The position numbers and the translations under genes are program-made. From assembly GCA_017391675.1 (NCBI GenBank), contig JAFOXR010000001.1:1-38589 (forward strand): a stretch of 38,589 nt of DNA, read 5' to 3'. Source of the stretch: Muribaculaceae bacterium (GTDB lineage Bacteria; Bacteroidota; Bacteroidia; Bacteroidales; Muribaculaceae). Under the pieces are notes generated by a model, which was not told the origin of the DNA, searched no databases, and saw only the letters and a list, made by a program, of their open reading frames with translations. Shown here piece after piece: positions 25,381-33,474 of this stretch (positions are counted from its first letter, which is position 1; the number at the start of each line of letters is the position of its first letter).

Positions 25381-26889
25381 TTAATACAGCGGCTTGAAAG
25401 TCAATCGGTTTATCGCTCCACGCCAGATATTGTTCGCTAGCGCTCCATTTACATTTGTTCCTCCGAACAAATAAATGTATGGGCACTCCCAACTTGTAAC
25501 TGCCTCTACAGCTCTTGAACGCACTTGCAGACTAGCTGGCAGCTTGCTTGCCGGCATGTCAATCCATCCGGTAGAACTGCTACGGGCATCGGTCAGTGTG
25601 CTATTGTATACCAATGCCTGTGCATTGGAAAATCTTTCAATGTATTCTGGCAACTGCAATGCTTCGTTTGCAACCGCCCATTTCAATCCATTATCCGACG
25701 AGATATAAACCTTATCGTTCAGCGTAGAGCCGTCTTCCATAACACCGCCCATTACTAGCAATGCAGGATATTGATAGCTTGTGATATTATTTTCGTCAAG
25801 ATATGTATAGTAATAAGATACTAGCGTTACATCTTTTGCAGCAGGCACTCCCACGCGGCTAATCATGCCCCATGTCTCGCCGTCAAAGCCCCATGTTGCT
25901 CCGCTGTAACTGCCCGATGCGGTTTTTCCTCCCACGACAATTTTCTGTTCGCTGACAGCCCACTTCGACACCAGTGTAACCATCTGCGACACACCCTCAA
26001 CTGGGAATGATGCGTCAACTTCCACTTGATCATAACCTGCAGGCATAGGATATTCTGTGTGCTTAAACACGCCATTATCCTTAACCACTCCTAGCAAACG
26101 GCTACCATAAGAGCCTATTATGCTGTATAGAGTAGTGCCACAAGCGGTCCAGTTCTCGCCGTCGGCAGATTTATACAGAGCTTTGTTATTGTCAAGGATA
26201 TACAATGCATCTTCAGCAGCCGTAAACGACTTCACATCGGCAACGAAAGGCAGTGTTATTCTCTTCTTTGTCCAGCGGTTAAGTCCCAAATCGCTACTTG
26301 TTGACAGCACATAAGATGAATCCTCCTTTATCAAGCAGTATGCTTCACCCTTATACTGCACAGTCTTTTGGGCCAATGGATTTGATGAATACGATGGCAA
26401 GTCACGGCGTGCCAATCGGTTCCAGTACAATGAATCCGGTTCTACCTTGTGCACATTAACCTTTATCGAGTAGGTGCGGCGTGCTGTAAGGTCCTGTGAA
26501 ACTATTGTAAACTTAACATCTCCGGTAAAGTCAATCGAATCTTCGTCGCTATACGAAAATGTCTTGTCCTTTGTAACGGTTCCGCCTGTAACTGTGAATG
26601 TTGCCGAACTTGCAGCCGCATAGGTCATAGAAACCCTCAATCTTGAAACATCTGTTCCCATTGGAAGGGAATCGGCATTATAAATCTCGGCATTTTTCAA
26701 ATCTATGGTAAAGAACACCGAATCCAGATTGTCCATCACATCATTATCGTCCACTAGAGAGAACGCTGTAACTGCTGTACTGCTGGAAAGTGTTTCGACA
26801 TATGGATCTCCGCTATCGTCATTACAAGAAATCATTAACGATGCGGCTAGCATGCTCAATACGATATATAAAGAAAATTTTCTATCCAT
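25381..26889 (-). CDS. DUF6242-type lipoprotein with propeller-like repeats
   Basis: The protein has 502 residues and a lipoprotein signal (lipid Cys at about residue 22 in MISCNDDSGD). The N-terminal part (about 35-150) is a DUF6242-type beta domain ending YSIKVNVHKVEPDSLYWNRL. The rest has repeated blocks such as ALYKSADGENWTACG, WGFDGETWGMISR and VYISSDNGLKWAV, typical of sialidase-like or kelch propeller blades, and ends YIYLFGGTNVNGALANNIWR. It is likely exposed on the outer membrane. Ligand and role are unknown. It is 72 bases upstream of the DUF6089-type gene and may share its transcript. Confidence 0.78.
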   Translation of the reverse strand: MDRKFSLYIVLSMLAASLMISCNDDSGDPYVETLSSSTAVTAFSLVDDNDVMDNLDSVFFTIDLKNAEIYNADSLPMGTDVSRLRVSMTYAAASSATFTVTGGTVTKDKTFSYSDEDSIDFTGDVKFTIVSQDLTARRTYSIKVNVHKVEPDSLYWNRLARRDLPSYSSNPLAQKTVQYKGEAYCLIKEDSSYVLSTSSDLGLNRWTKKRITLPFVADVKSFTAAEDALYILDNNKALYKSADGENWTACGTTLYSIIGSYGSRLLGVVKDNGVFKHTEYPMPAGYDQVEVDASFPVEGVSQMVTLVSKWAVSEQKIVVGGKTASGSYSGATWGFDGETWGMISRVGVPAAKDVTLVSYYYTYLDENNITSYQYPALLVMGGVMEDGSTLNDKVYISSDNGLKWAVANEALQLPEYIERFSNAQALVYNSTLTDARSSSTGWIDMPASKLPASLQVRSRAVEAVTSWECPYIYLFGGTNVNGALANNIWRGAINRLTFKPLY

Positions 26890-26911
26890 TACTACATAAT
26901 ATTTGAAAGTG

Positions 26912-26919
26912 CAAATTTA
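26912..26919 (-). promoter_or_regulatory. Possible -7 element of the DUF6242-type gene
   Basis: On the minus strand TAAATTTG is a full TAnnTTTG match, 22 bases before the start codon. No good upstream partner is seen 19-21 bases away. Confidence 0.4.
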
Positions 26920-27056
26920 GCAACAAATTTCATAAAAATTGGCTAATAAAGCATTTTTCACGATTGTTTACACAAATATGTTATTAAATTCCTGCTTTTT
27001 ACCTGCATAAAAACAAGAATTTACCTCATAAGAGCATTAATTTCACATATAATTAC

Positions 27057-27064
27057 TAACTTTA
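27057..27064 (+). promoter_or_regulatory. Possible -7 element of prmC, nearly touching the start codon
   Basis: TAACTTTA matches TAnnTTTG in seven of eight positions and ends six bases before the prmC ATG at 27070. If used, the mRNA would have almost no leader. The upstream element is not evident, so this is tentative. Confidence 0.35.
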
Positions 27065-27069
27065 CATCA

Positions 27070-27924
27070 ATGGAAACTACCATAAGAAAAATAAAAGAGA
27101 CTTTAAAGAATGATTTCTCAGCTAGCGAAGTCAACAGCATAATCCGAATAATTTTCGGCAAGCTGAAGAATTATTCGCAAGTGGATATAATCATGCATAA
27201 AGATGACGAGTTAAGCCCCTTCATCAAGACTAAGGTCGACGAGGTGCTTGAACGCCTTCTCAAGCATGAGCCCATTCAATACATCTTCAACGAAGCCTAC
27301 TTCCAGGGATTCACACTGAAAGTGACGCCACACACGCTCATTCCACGCCCCGAAACGGAGGAACTGGTTGACATTATCACTAAAGAGAATAAGAAAAGCG
27401 ACTTGCATATTCTTGACATTGGTACTGGCAGCGGTGCTATTGCCATTGCCTTAGCTAGAGCCTTGCCCTTTCCTGTTGTAGATGCTATCGATATCTCCGA
27501 AGAAGCATTGCAAGTAGCCAAGGATAACGCTGAAAGCCTCAAGGCCAAAGTGAACTTCATCAAGGCAGACATTCTTTGTGCCACTCCGCCCGTAGAGTCC
27601 TACGATATCATAGTGAGCAACCCTCCCTACATCGCTGACAGCGAACGAAGTGCTATGGAAGACAATGTCTTGAAATACGAACCTCACACAGCCCTTTTTG
27701 TTCCCGATAGCGATCCTTTGCGTTTTTATAGAGCAATCACCCTATACGCTGCCAAAGCGCTCAAGCCTAAGGGCCGTATCTATTTCGAAATAAACAGCCG
27801 TTTCGGCAAAGAAACCGCCAGCATTTTATCCCAAAACGGTTTCCAGGATATTTCAGTTATCAAGGACATGTATGGACTAGACCGATTTGTAACAGCCAGT
27901 AAAGCACCCGATTATGACGCCTAA
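27070..27924 (+). CDS. prmC: Release factor glutamine methyltransferase PrmC
   Basis: This 284-residue enzyme methylates the GGQ glutamine of release factors RF1 and RF2. An N-terminal helical domain (about 1-80) contains EPIQYIFNEAYFQGFTLKV, followed by TLIPRPETEELVD. The SAM-binding loop ILDIGTGSGAIAIALA and the catalytic NPPY motif (IIVSNPPYIADSE) are intact. Length is normal (275-290). It overlaps recX by 11 bases and is first of a three-gene overlapping unit. Confidence 0.96.
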   Translation: METTIRKIKETLKNDFSASEVNSIIRIIFGKLKNYSQVDIIMHKDDELSPFIKTKVDEVLERLLKHEPIQYIFNEAYFQGFTLKVTPHTLIPRPETEELVDIITKENKKSDLHILDIGTGSGAIAIALARALPFPVVDAIDISEEALQVAKDNAESLKAKVNFIKADILCATPPVESYDIIVSNPPYIADSERSAMEDNVLKYEPHTALFVPDSDPLRFYRAITLYAAKALKPKGRIYFEINSRFGKETASILSQNGFQDISVIKDMYGLDRFVTASKAPDYDA

Positions 27925-28402
27925 AAAACCTTTGACTCCCGAGAATGCACTGGCTAGGGCTGCCGCCCTATGTTCACGAAGCGAACACGCAGAGTACGAC
28001 ATTCGCAGGAAACTGAATGAATGGGGCATTACTTTTGCCTCGGCTAATGACATTATCTACAGGCTTATTTCCGAAAAGTATATTGATGAGCAGCGGTATG
28101 CTACGGCTTTTGTTCGCGACAAGTACCGTTTTGACGGCTGGGGACGAATGAAAATTGTATTCGCTCTTAAATCCAAGCACATCTCAGACGATGCCATAGA
28201 GAATGCTCTGACCGAAATTGATGATGAAGAATACGCACAAGCGCTAGAGAAGGCTTTGCGTAGCAAACTGCGCTCTCTAAGCGGCAAAAGCGACTTGCAG
28301 AAGAAGGCCTCGCTGGCTCGTTTTGCTGCTTCCCGAGGATATGAAGCCAGTCTCACCTACCGCATCATGCCTCAAATAATTGAATGCGATGAAGATTTTT
28401 AA
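27914..28402 (+). CDS. recX: RecX-family regulatory protein
   Basis: The protein (162 residues) matches RecX, a modulator of RecA filaments. It shows the three-helix repeats of the family: ALARAAALCSRSEHAEYDIRRKLNEWG, then IIYRLISEKYIDEQRYATAF VRDKYRFDGWGRMKI, then ALEKALRSKL and a last helical repeat with ARFAASRGYEASLTYRIM. RecA itself is not in the window. The start overlaps the end of prmC by 11 bases and the end overlaps comF by 14, so translation is probably coupled. Confidence 0.9.
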   Translation: MTPKKPLTPENALARAAALCSRSEHAEYDIRRKLNEWGITFASANDIIYRLISEKYIDEQRYATAFVRDKYRFDGWGRMKIVFALKSKHISDDAIENALTEIDDEEYAQALEKALRSKLRSLSGKSDLQKKASLARFAASRGYEASLTYRIMPQIIECDEDF

Positions 28403-29093
28403 GGATATTGCCCATAGTGTGCTAGATGTTCTTTTTCCTCGCTCATGTTCTGTGTGCGGTAAAACCCTTGCGGCACACGAGAAGCATATATGCACCGCTT
28501 GCACGCTTAACATTCCCTACACTTGCTTTCATGAAGTGAATTTCAACCCTATGGAACAGCTTTTTGCAGGCAAAATCCTTATTGAACGGGCTGTAGGCTG
28601 CTTTTACTACGAGAAAGACAACCCCTACTCCAACATTCTGCACGACATCAAGTACCACAACATTCCCACTTTAGGACGATATATGGCTCGCAACTATGCA
28701 CAAACTCTTGTCGGCTGCGGACTGTTCTCCGATATCGACTGCATTATCCCGGTGCCTCTGCACATCTCAAAATGGATCCGTAGAGGATATAACCAGAGCG
28801 AACACATTGCCCGAGGTTTTGCCGATATACTTAATGTGCCTGTTATGACCGATATAATTATTGCCGAGAAAGGGCACGAAACACAAACGAACAAAGGCAT
28901 ACACGAACGGTGGCTCAACACGCAAGGAATATTCTCGGCCCAAGACAAAGACTGCTTGAAGGATAAGCATGTTCTCATTGTCGACGATGTTGTCACCACT
29001 GGTGCGACACTGCTCAGCGCCGCACTCACGATTGCCGATGTTCCTGGCATAAAAATAAGCCTTGCCACCCTAGGGGTAGCAAGACTTCAATAA
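28389..29093 (+). CDS. comF: ComF-family phosphoribosyltransferase-like protein
   Basis: The protein has 234 residues. An N-terminal zinc-ribbon holds CSVCGKT and a second Cys pair (CTAC), as in ComF/GntX proteins. The type I phosphoribosyltransferase domain follows with IIPVPLHISKWIRRGYNQSE and the PRPP loop VLIVDDVVTTGATLLSA. The family is linked to uptake and use of DNA; a role in transformation in Bacteroidales is not shown. I use the ATG at 28389, since the upstream in-frame codon at 28380 is a TTG. It overlaps recX by 14 bases. The stop lies 1 base before the end of the opposite gene at 29095, so the two transcripts converge with no obvious terminator. Confidence 0.92.
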   Translation: MKIFKDIAHSVLDVLFPRSCSVCGKTLAAHEKHICTACTLNIPYTCFHEVNFNPMEQLFAGKILIERAVGCFYYEKDNPYSNILHDIKYHNIPTLGRYMARNYAQTLVGCGLFSDIDCIIPVPLHISKWIRRGYNQSEHIARGFADILNVPVMTDIIIAEKGHETQTNKGIHERWLNTQGIFSAQDKDCLKDKHVLIVDDVVTTGATLLSAALTIADVPGIKISLATLGVARLQ

Positions 29094-29094
29094 A

Positions 29095-31473
29095 TCAATT
29101 GTATTTCAGCGCACAATCACAAAGAAGAGTGCCTGTTCTCAAATACCCGTCAAGAACGACTTTAATGTAGCGGCATGGCCTTGCGTAGACTCTTGACGAC
29201 AGTCTGTGACAGCAATCACCTGCAATCTCCATTGAAGAGAGGTCTTGCCATTCACATAACAACCCATTACTGCCGCAAACCTTCATCAAACTGCCCTCAT
29301 CGGCTTCGCCATATACACCTGCAGTCAGTTCTAGCGGCGCTGCCAGTTCGCCTTCTTTAAGCGCTATCGGATAAGTCTCTGCCCGCACAGGCAATAGTAC
29401 AGAACGCTCTTCATTCAAGTCCACAAGCACGCCGGCAGCATCTTGCCCTATAGCATTGCGGTAATCGCCAAGCAGATGGCTCAATGAGGCATCACGACCA
29501 TAGAGTCTGCCACTCGGCATATAGATTTCTACACTATTGTCTTCATTACGGATTAGCAGCTCTTCAAATCCCGACACCCACACCATTTGGGCTACGCCTT
29601 CATTTTTCCCAAGCACAGAAACATCTTTCCCTGTCAGCACGCACACTTCATCGGCAGAAGACACGAAAAAAACCTTATCGTCCGACACTGCAACGGCATT
29701 CTGCTTGCCTAGCACACGGTGCGATATCAACTGGGAATCCTTGTAATTTTCAGTTTCCCTATAAGCGACTGCATAAATGCCGTCGCTAGTAAAAGCATAA
29801 ACTGGATAACGCCCGAAGACACCCGAGAATATCGGTTTCGACGCGGCAGCCAACCGCACAACCTCGCCTTGCCCTACCATTCGGCGCTGCTCCACAACAA
29901 AAGGATTCCCTATACTGCTCACAGCCATTTCGGTGAGCAAAAGATCTTCGGTATTCAGCTCGGTAAGTTCATCGAACGAATATCCCTCAACCATAACATT
30001 CTCGCTCAAGCCAGGTTCAACGAAGCATGCCATTCCCTGCTCATCAATTCCGCTGAGCACACCATTCCATTCTTTTATGGCATCACCACACCGTATCTTC
30101 ACATTAAGTTCTGTAGCCCGAGCATCGGGATAAGAAACCGCAGCATTTAGTCGCGATGGCGTGAAATCGTACTTTCTGCTATCTACTTTTATCGCCATGC
30201 CGTGCTTTGTTCTCAACCGTGCCGTCACTATCACTTCACAAGGCTGGGCAACAATCTCTCCGCCCCAATACTGAACACTGCTCCACGCATTCCTCATCAT
30301 ATGACGATGCCCAGCCGTGTATAATCTCCCATTGAGGCTGAGACCAGTATTTGATACCGTTTCGTTGCTGATGCTTCTTGTTATCCCATATACTTCTTTG
30401 CTCGTCAATGAATCGCTACAACTGTCACTGCGAAGCACCGTTTTCAAGTTGTAGAGGCTTTCCATATCGACTACGCGTGCTACCACCCTCCAGCTTTCAG
30501 GATTAATCAATTCCGCAATCGCCACTGCCCGTTCACGCTGAGGGAAGCTATATGTCAAATAAGAGTTACCCGATGAAGACTCGCAACGGCACGAGATTTC
30601 GCCTGACACATACGGTTCTACCTCATTGCTTACCAATACATCTATTGATTTTATGAGCGGCAACCATTCGGCCGACGGCATCTTCACTACAGTTGCACCT
30701 ATGTTAAACGCCATTCCCGTAATAGAACTGTCATCATACCCCGACAACGAGTTGTTCACCAGAGCCGAAACCGGTCTTTGCATCTGCAGCCCTACTCCAA
30801 CGACAACAGGAGCGCTCACCCAGGCACAATTGCCGTCCCACAAGCGCACAGCATAACGCACAGCAACAGGCTGTAGGAAACCTCCAATACCATGCGCACG
30901 GTTTATCATTGAGCGGTATGCACCAGTCACTGCCTTCTGCAGTACCAGACGATCGGTTTCTTCCAAAGCCGACCATCTGGAGTAAGCGATATCAAAATCG
31001 GCGCCTGGCACCTTCTGCGTTATAGAAGAAGCATTAACGGCTTGGAATGCAATCTGCGGCACCATGCCGTCACGCGACATCACCACATATCGCGTACCAT
31101 TGAAATAAAGATATATCATACCTGCCGATGTACTTGCCACAACGAAATCGCCCACACTCTGCAACCAGTTCACCGTTCCATTCACATCACACAGCCTTTC
31201 ATTAAGCGCCGTATAACGGTCACTGCTCTTCTTTCCATGAAGATACAACCCCGAATTGCAGTATGAAAAATAATAGTCGGCATCGGGTCGGCTATCAATA
31301 AGCACCACCTTCTCCGACGGCTGCGTGCTTCCCATCACAGCCCACTTTCCTACAGTTTCAAGCGACTCGTTTCGCTCACGCATATTCATCAGCGACAAGC
31401 ACTCACCTCTTATCCCGCTAGCCTCGTTGCTCCTTTCGGCAACGCCACGCGGCACTATCTTAATGCTCTTCAT
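29095..31473 (-). CDS. Phage virion-like protein of unknown exact role
   Basis: The protein has 792 residues, with no signal peptide or membrane segment. I do not recognise the family firmly. Aromatic, strand-rich repeats such as YYFSYCNSGLYLHG, WLQSVGDFVVASTSAGMIYL, YAFTSDGIYAVAY and VFFVSSADEVCVLTG resemble propeller blades, as in P22 gp10-like tail stabilisation or hub proteins. That is a fold guess only. Context supports a phage origin: it directly follows a muramidase and is 2 kb from a terminase. The ATG at 31473 is chosen because a strong Shine-Dalgarno site lies 6 bases before it; an ATG-like start upstream (31506) would put that site inside the gene. It overlaps the muramidase by 14 bases. 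Confidence 0.7.
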   Translation of the reverse strand: MKSIKIVPRGVAERSNEASGIRGECLSLMNMRERNESLETVGKWAVMGSTQPSEKVVLIDSRPDADYYFSYCNSGLYLHGKKSSDRYTALNERLCDVNGTVNWLQSVGDFVVASTSAGMIYLYFNGTRYVVMSRDGMVPQIAFQAVNASSITQKVPGADFDIAYSRWSALEETDRLVLQKAVTGAYRSMINRAHGIGGFLQPVAVRYAVRLWDGNCAWVSAPVVVGVGLQMQRPVSALVNNSLSGYDDSSITGMAFNIGATVVKMPSAEWLPLIKSIDVLVSNEVEPYVSGEISCRCESSSGNSYLTYSFPQRERAVAIAELINPESWRVVARVVDMESLYNLKTVLRSDSCSDSLTSKEVYGITRSISNETVSNTGLSLNGRLYTAGHRHMMRNAWSSVQYWGGEIVAQPCEVIVTARLRTKHGMAIKVDSRKYDFTPSRLNAAVSYPDARATELNVKIRCGDAIKEWNGVLSGIDEQGMACFVEPGLSENVMVEGYSFDELTELNTEDLLLTEMAVSSIGNPFVVEQRRMVGQGEVVRLAAASKPIFSGVFGRYPVYAFTSDGIYAVAYRETENYKDSQLISHRVLGKQNAVAVSDDKVFFVSSADEVCVLTGKDVSVLGKNEGVAQMVWVSGFEELLIRNEDNSVEIYMPSGRLYGRDASLSHLLGDYRNAIGQDAAGVLVDLNEERSVLLPVRAETYPIALKEGELAAPLELTAGVYGEADEGSLMKVCGSNGLLCEWQDLSSMEIAGDCCHRLSSRVYARPCRYIKVVLDGYLRTGTLLCDCALKYN

Positions 31474-32068
31474 AGCTTGCCTCCTTTCTATACTTTTCAT
31501 ACGCATTCTTCAGTCGCTTGTCATAGCGGTTCGCCTTATAGGATCGGCCATTGTACCGAAAGGCAAACAACGACCATTGACGATGTTTAAGGCATTCGTC
31601 AAAGCCCTCATGCTTCATGAATTGCACCCACAATTCCAACTGCGACTTCATTCCTTGTCCCATGCGTTCTACAAATTCTGCCACATCAGCACAACCGCAT
31701 TTCCTGTAATTAAAACCCATTATTTGAAATACGCCCCAGCTGGCCGATTCCCACGCCGCATTGCGGTGTATCTTCATAGCTCTTTCCAGCCGTTCATATT
31801 CTCCAGATCCGCCTTTGTAATTCCTGCAAGTCCACTCCAAGTGCAAGATGTCTGCGTTCCCTCGGAAATTATCTACAGGATTAATACCATACAGTTTAAG
31901 ACGACGCCAGAACACATGCCCCTCAAACAGAATCACAGCACGCCCGTCGGGCAATATCCCGCCTCGGCTACCAGTTTCAACATCAATCACAGCCTTCACA
32001 GCTGCCGTTTCAATGCCAAGCCTGCGCGCAGCATCGTCCAAATCCTCTTTTCTGAATGTGTTTTCCAT
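31460..32068 (-). CDS. N-acetylmuramidase (phage endolysin type)
   Basis: This 202-residue protein matches the N-acetylmuramidase family (PF11860). VIDVETGSRGG holds a likely catalytic Glu31, VILFEGHVFWRRL follows, and ESASWGVFQIMGFNYRKCG and LFAFRYNGRSYKANRYDKRL are family hallmarks. It cuts the glycan strands of peptidoglycan. No signal peptide is present, and no holin gene is beside it, so release would need another route. The enzyme spans the full domain and all signature residues are intact, which argues against a dead remnant. It is the first of a two-gene minus-strand unit with the virion-like gene. Confidence 0.92.
   Translation of the reverse strand: MENTFRKEDLDDAARRLGIETAAVKAVIDVETGSRGGILPDGRAVILFEGHVFWRRLKLYGINPVDNFRGNADILHLEWTCRNYKGGSGEYERLERAMKIHRNAAWESASWGVFQIMGFNYRKCGCADVAEFVERMGQGMKSQLELWVQFMKHEGFDECLKHRQWSLFAFRYNGRSYKANRYDKRLKNAYEKYRKEASYEEH
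31480..31487 (-). promoter_or_regulatory. Strong Shine-Dalgarno site of the virion-like gene
   Basis: On the minus strand AAAGGAGG lies 6 bases before the ATG at 31473, inside the last codons of the muramidase gene. Genes elsewhere in the window have no such site, as usual in Bacteroidetes; phage genes are a common exception. It fixes the start codon of the 792-residue protein. Confidence 0.8.
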
Positions 32069-32096
32069 AAATATCAGTACTTTAATGTTCGGTCAG

Positions 32097-32104
32097 CAAA
32101 GTTA
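32097..32104 (-). promoter_or_regulatory. Possible -7 element of the muramidase unit
   Basis: On the minus strand TAACTTTG is a full TAnnTTTG match, 28 bases before the muramidase ATG. The upstream element is not clear. Confidence 0.4.
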
Positions 32105-32167
32105 ATTAGCTCATTCCTCAGCACTTTCCTTTAAACTCCCAAAACAAAAAAACATACTGTATTAATC

Positions 32168-32198
32168 TTGCTTTTCAATCTTAAAATCAGTATTTTTG
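32168..32198 (+). promoter_or_regulatory. Predicted promoter of the BACON-domain gene
   Basis: CTTG at 32167-32170 is followed after 20 bases by TATTTTTG at 32191-32198, a full match. Transcription would begin near 32204, about 21 bases before the ATG at 32225. Confidence 0.6.
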
Positions 32199-32224
32199 CA
32201 TATACATTTATTCAATTAGCTATC

Positions 32225-33373
32225 ATGAAACGGGTCATACTTTCTATTTTTGCGATTTTTGCAGCAGTAACAGCATATGCGCAGACTGCAGTCTATACCT
32301 TTTATTTTGATGAAGTGTGGGTAGATGGCCGAGGTGAGAAAAACGCCAAGCCTGGAAAAGGGAAAATAACCATTTATGACAATCTAGATGTCGTCTTCGA
32401 AGGCAGTTCATCTCATTTTGGCAATTTCAGAACCGATTTCAAGATTCAATCGGCAAGTTCCGCTTATGATGTAATGCTCTATCTGTTTTCTGGACCAGAC
32501 AATGATAATTGTGAAAGCCTTTCATTTGTAGCTAAAGCAAGTCATGTATACTATAACGACAATAGGAATCCTAACAACAAAATATGTTACGGCTTAGTGT
32601 CAAGCGACAGAACATCTAACGAATCCAAAATGGAGTCGTTAATGTCAGCCTTCAAGAATCATACAGGGATTTTCTCATCATTCCGCAGTCAGGCCGATAT
32701 TGAATTGCCTTTGAAAATAGAAGGAAGAACCTCCAATTATAGTGTTCGTGCAAAAGCCAGTGGCGAAGAGACAGCTTACGCCGTTCGCTCAAAAACAGGG
32801 AAAATGGTTAACGAAACCGCCTTCAAGGACTATGAAGTATCTTCCGATTCTTATTGGGCAGATGTCAGTTTCCGTACGGAGGCAGCTTTCCTTTTGAAAA
32901 CCGAACCTAATACAACAGGGCGTTCTCGCACAGCCACAATAACGGTAAAAGCAAAAAACAACGATATTGCAACGACAATGACCGTTACCCAACCTGCCAT
33001 GGTGGCCAAGATAAATCGAGTGTGGGTTGAACACAACAAACGCAAAGGGCTTATAAAAGGCATGAAGATTCATGTTGAATTCGAAACATTCAATGTGAGA
33101 GGCATTACAGGATACTGCAACGCCTATTTCTCATTTGCCAATGGCAACAAGCTTTTTGACTACAACGGCAATTTCAGGGCCACCGACGGCCAAGTGTGCT
33201 GCCCAGGCTATTTCACTTCGGGCTACGACAACACCATTTATAACAACTTTGAACTATTCATGCCTTATGCCGAACTGCACATTAACGGAAGAGCCGATTG
33301 CTACTTCATTGTAGAGGTTCAAGTGGCAGGACAGAGTGTAGCTAGCGAAAAGGTGTCATTCAATGTATACTGA
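32225..33373 (+). CDS. Exported BACON-domain protein
   Basis: The protein has 382 residues, with a signal peptide (MKRVILSIFAIFAAVTAYAQ, cut before Gln20). The mature start Gln after Ala fits cleavage by signal peptidase I. An unrecognised N-terminal domain (about 20-190) is followed by a BACON-like domain (about 195-258; SDSYWADVSF, then GRSRTATITVKAKN and MTVTQPA). A C-terminal beta domain follows, with KGMKIHVEFETFNVRGITGY and ending VASEKVSFNVY. BACON domains occur in Bacteroidetes surface proteins, with roles in binding glycans or mucin proposed. I reject the upstream in-frame TTG at 32168 as the start: it overlaps the promoter and would bury the signal peptide. It lies between the two phage-type units and reads away from the muramidase. 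Confidence 0.8.
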   Translation: MKRVILSIFAIFAAVTAYAQTAVYTFYFDEVWVDGRGEKNAKPGKGKITIYDNLDVVFEGSSSHFGNFRTDFKIQSASSAYDVMLYLFSGPDNDNCESLSFVAKASHVYYNDNRNPNNKICYGLVSSDRTSNESKMESLMSAFKNHTGIFSSFRSQADIELPLKIEGRTSNYSVRAKASGEETAYAVRSKTGKMVNETAFKDYEVSSDSYWADVSFRTEAAFLLKTEPNTTGRSRTATITVKAKNNDIATTMTVTQPAMVAKINRVWVEHNKRKGLIKGMKIHVEFETFNVRGITGYCNAYFSFANGNKLFDYNGNFRATDGQVCCPGYFTSGYDNTIYNNFELFMPYAELHINGRADCYFIVEVQVAGQSVASEKVSFNVY

Positions 33374-33440
33374 TTTTATAGTACATAAGTGATTTAATCC
33401 CCACACATCTCTTTTAAAGAACTGAAAGACTGAATTCCAC

Positions 33441-33474
33441 AGTATTTTTGTGCATTTTAATGCTATAAAATACT
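33441..33474 (+). promoter_or_regulatory. 34-base dyad covering the terminase promoter and ending at its start codon
   Basis: AGTATTTT (33441-33448) pairs with AAAATACT (33467-33474), and GCAT (33452-33455) pairs with ATGC (33460-33463), leaving 3-base internal loops and a TTTA loop. The left arm contains TATTTTTG (33443-33450), a full -7 match, and the right arm ends directly before the ATG at 33475. It can be an operator for a repressor or, in RNA, a partial hairpin near the start of translation. Confidence 0.6.
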
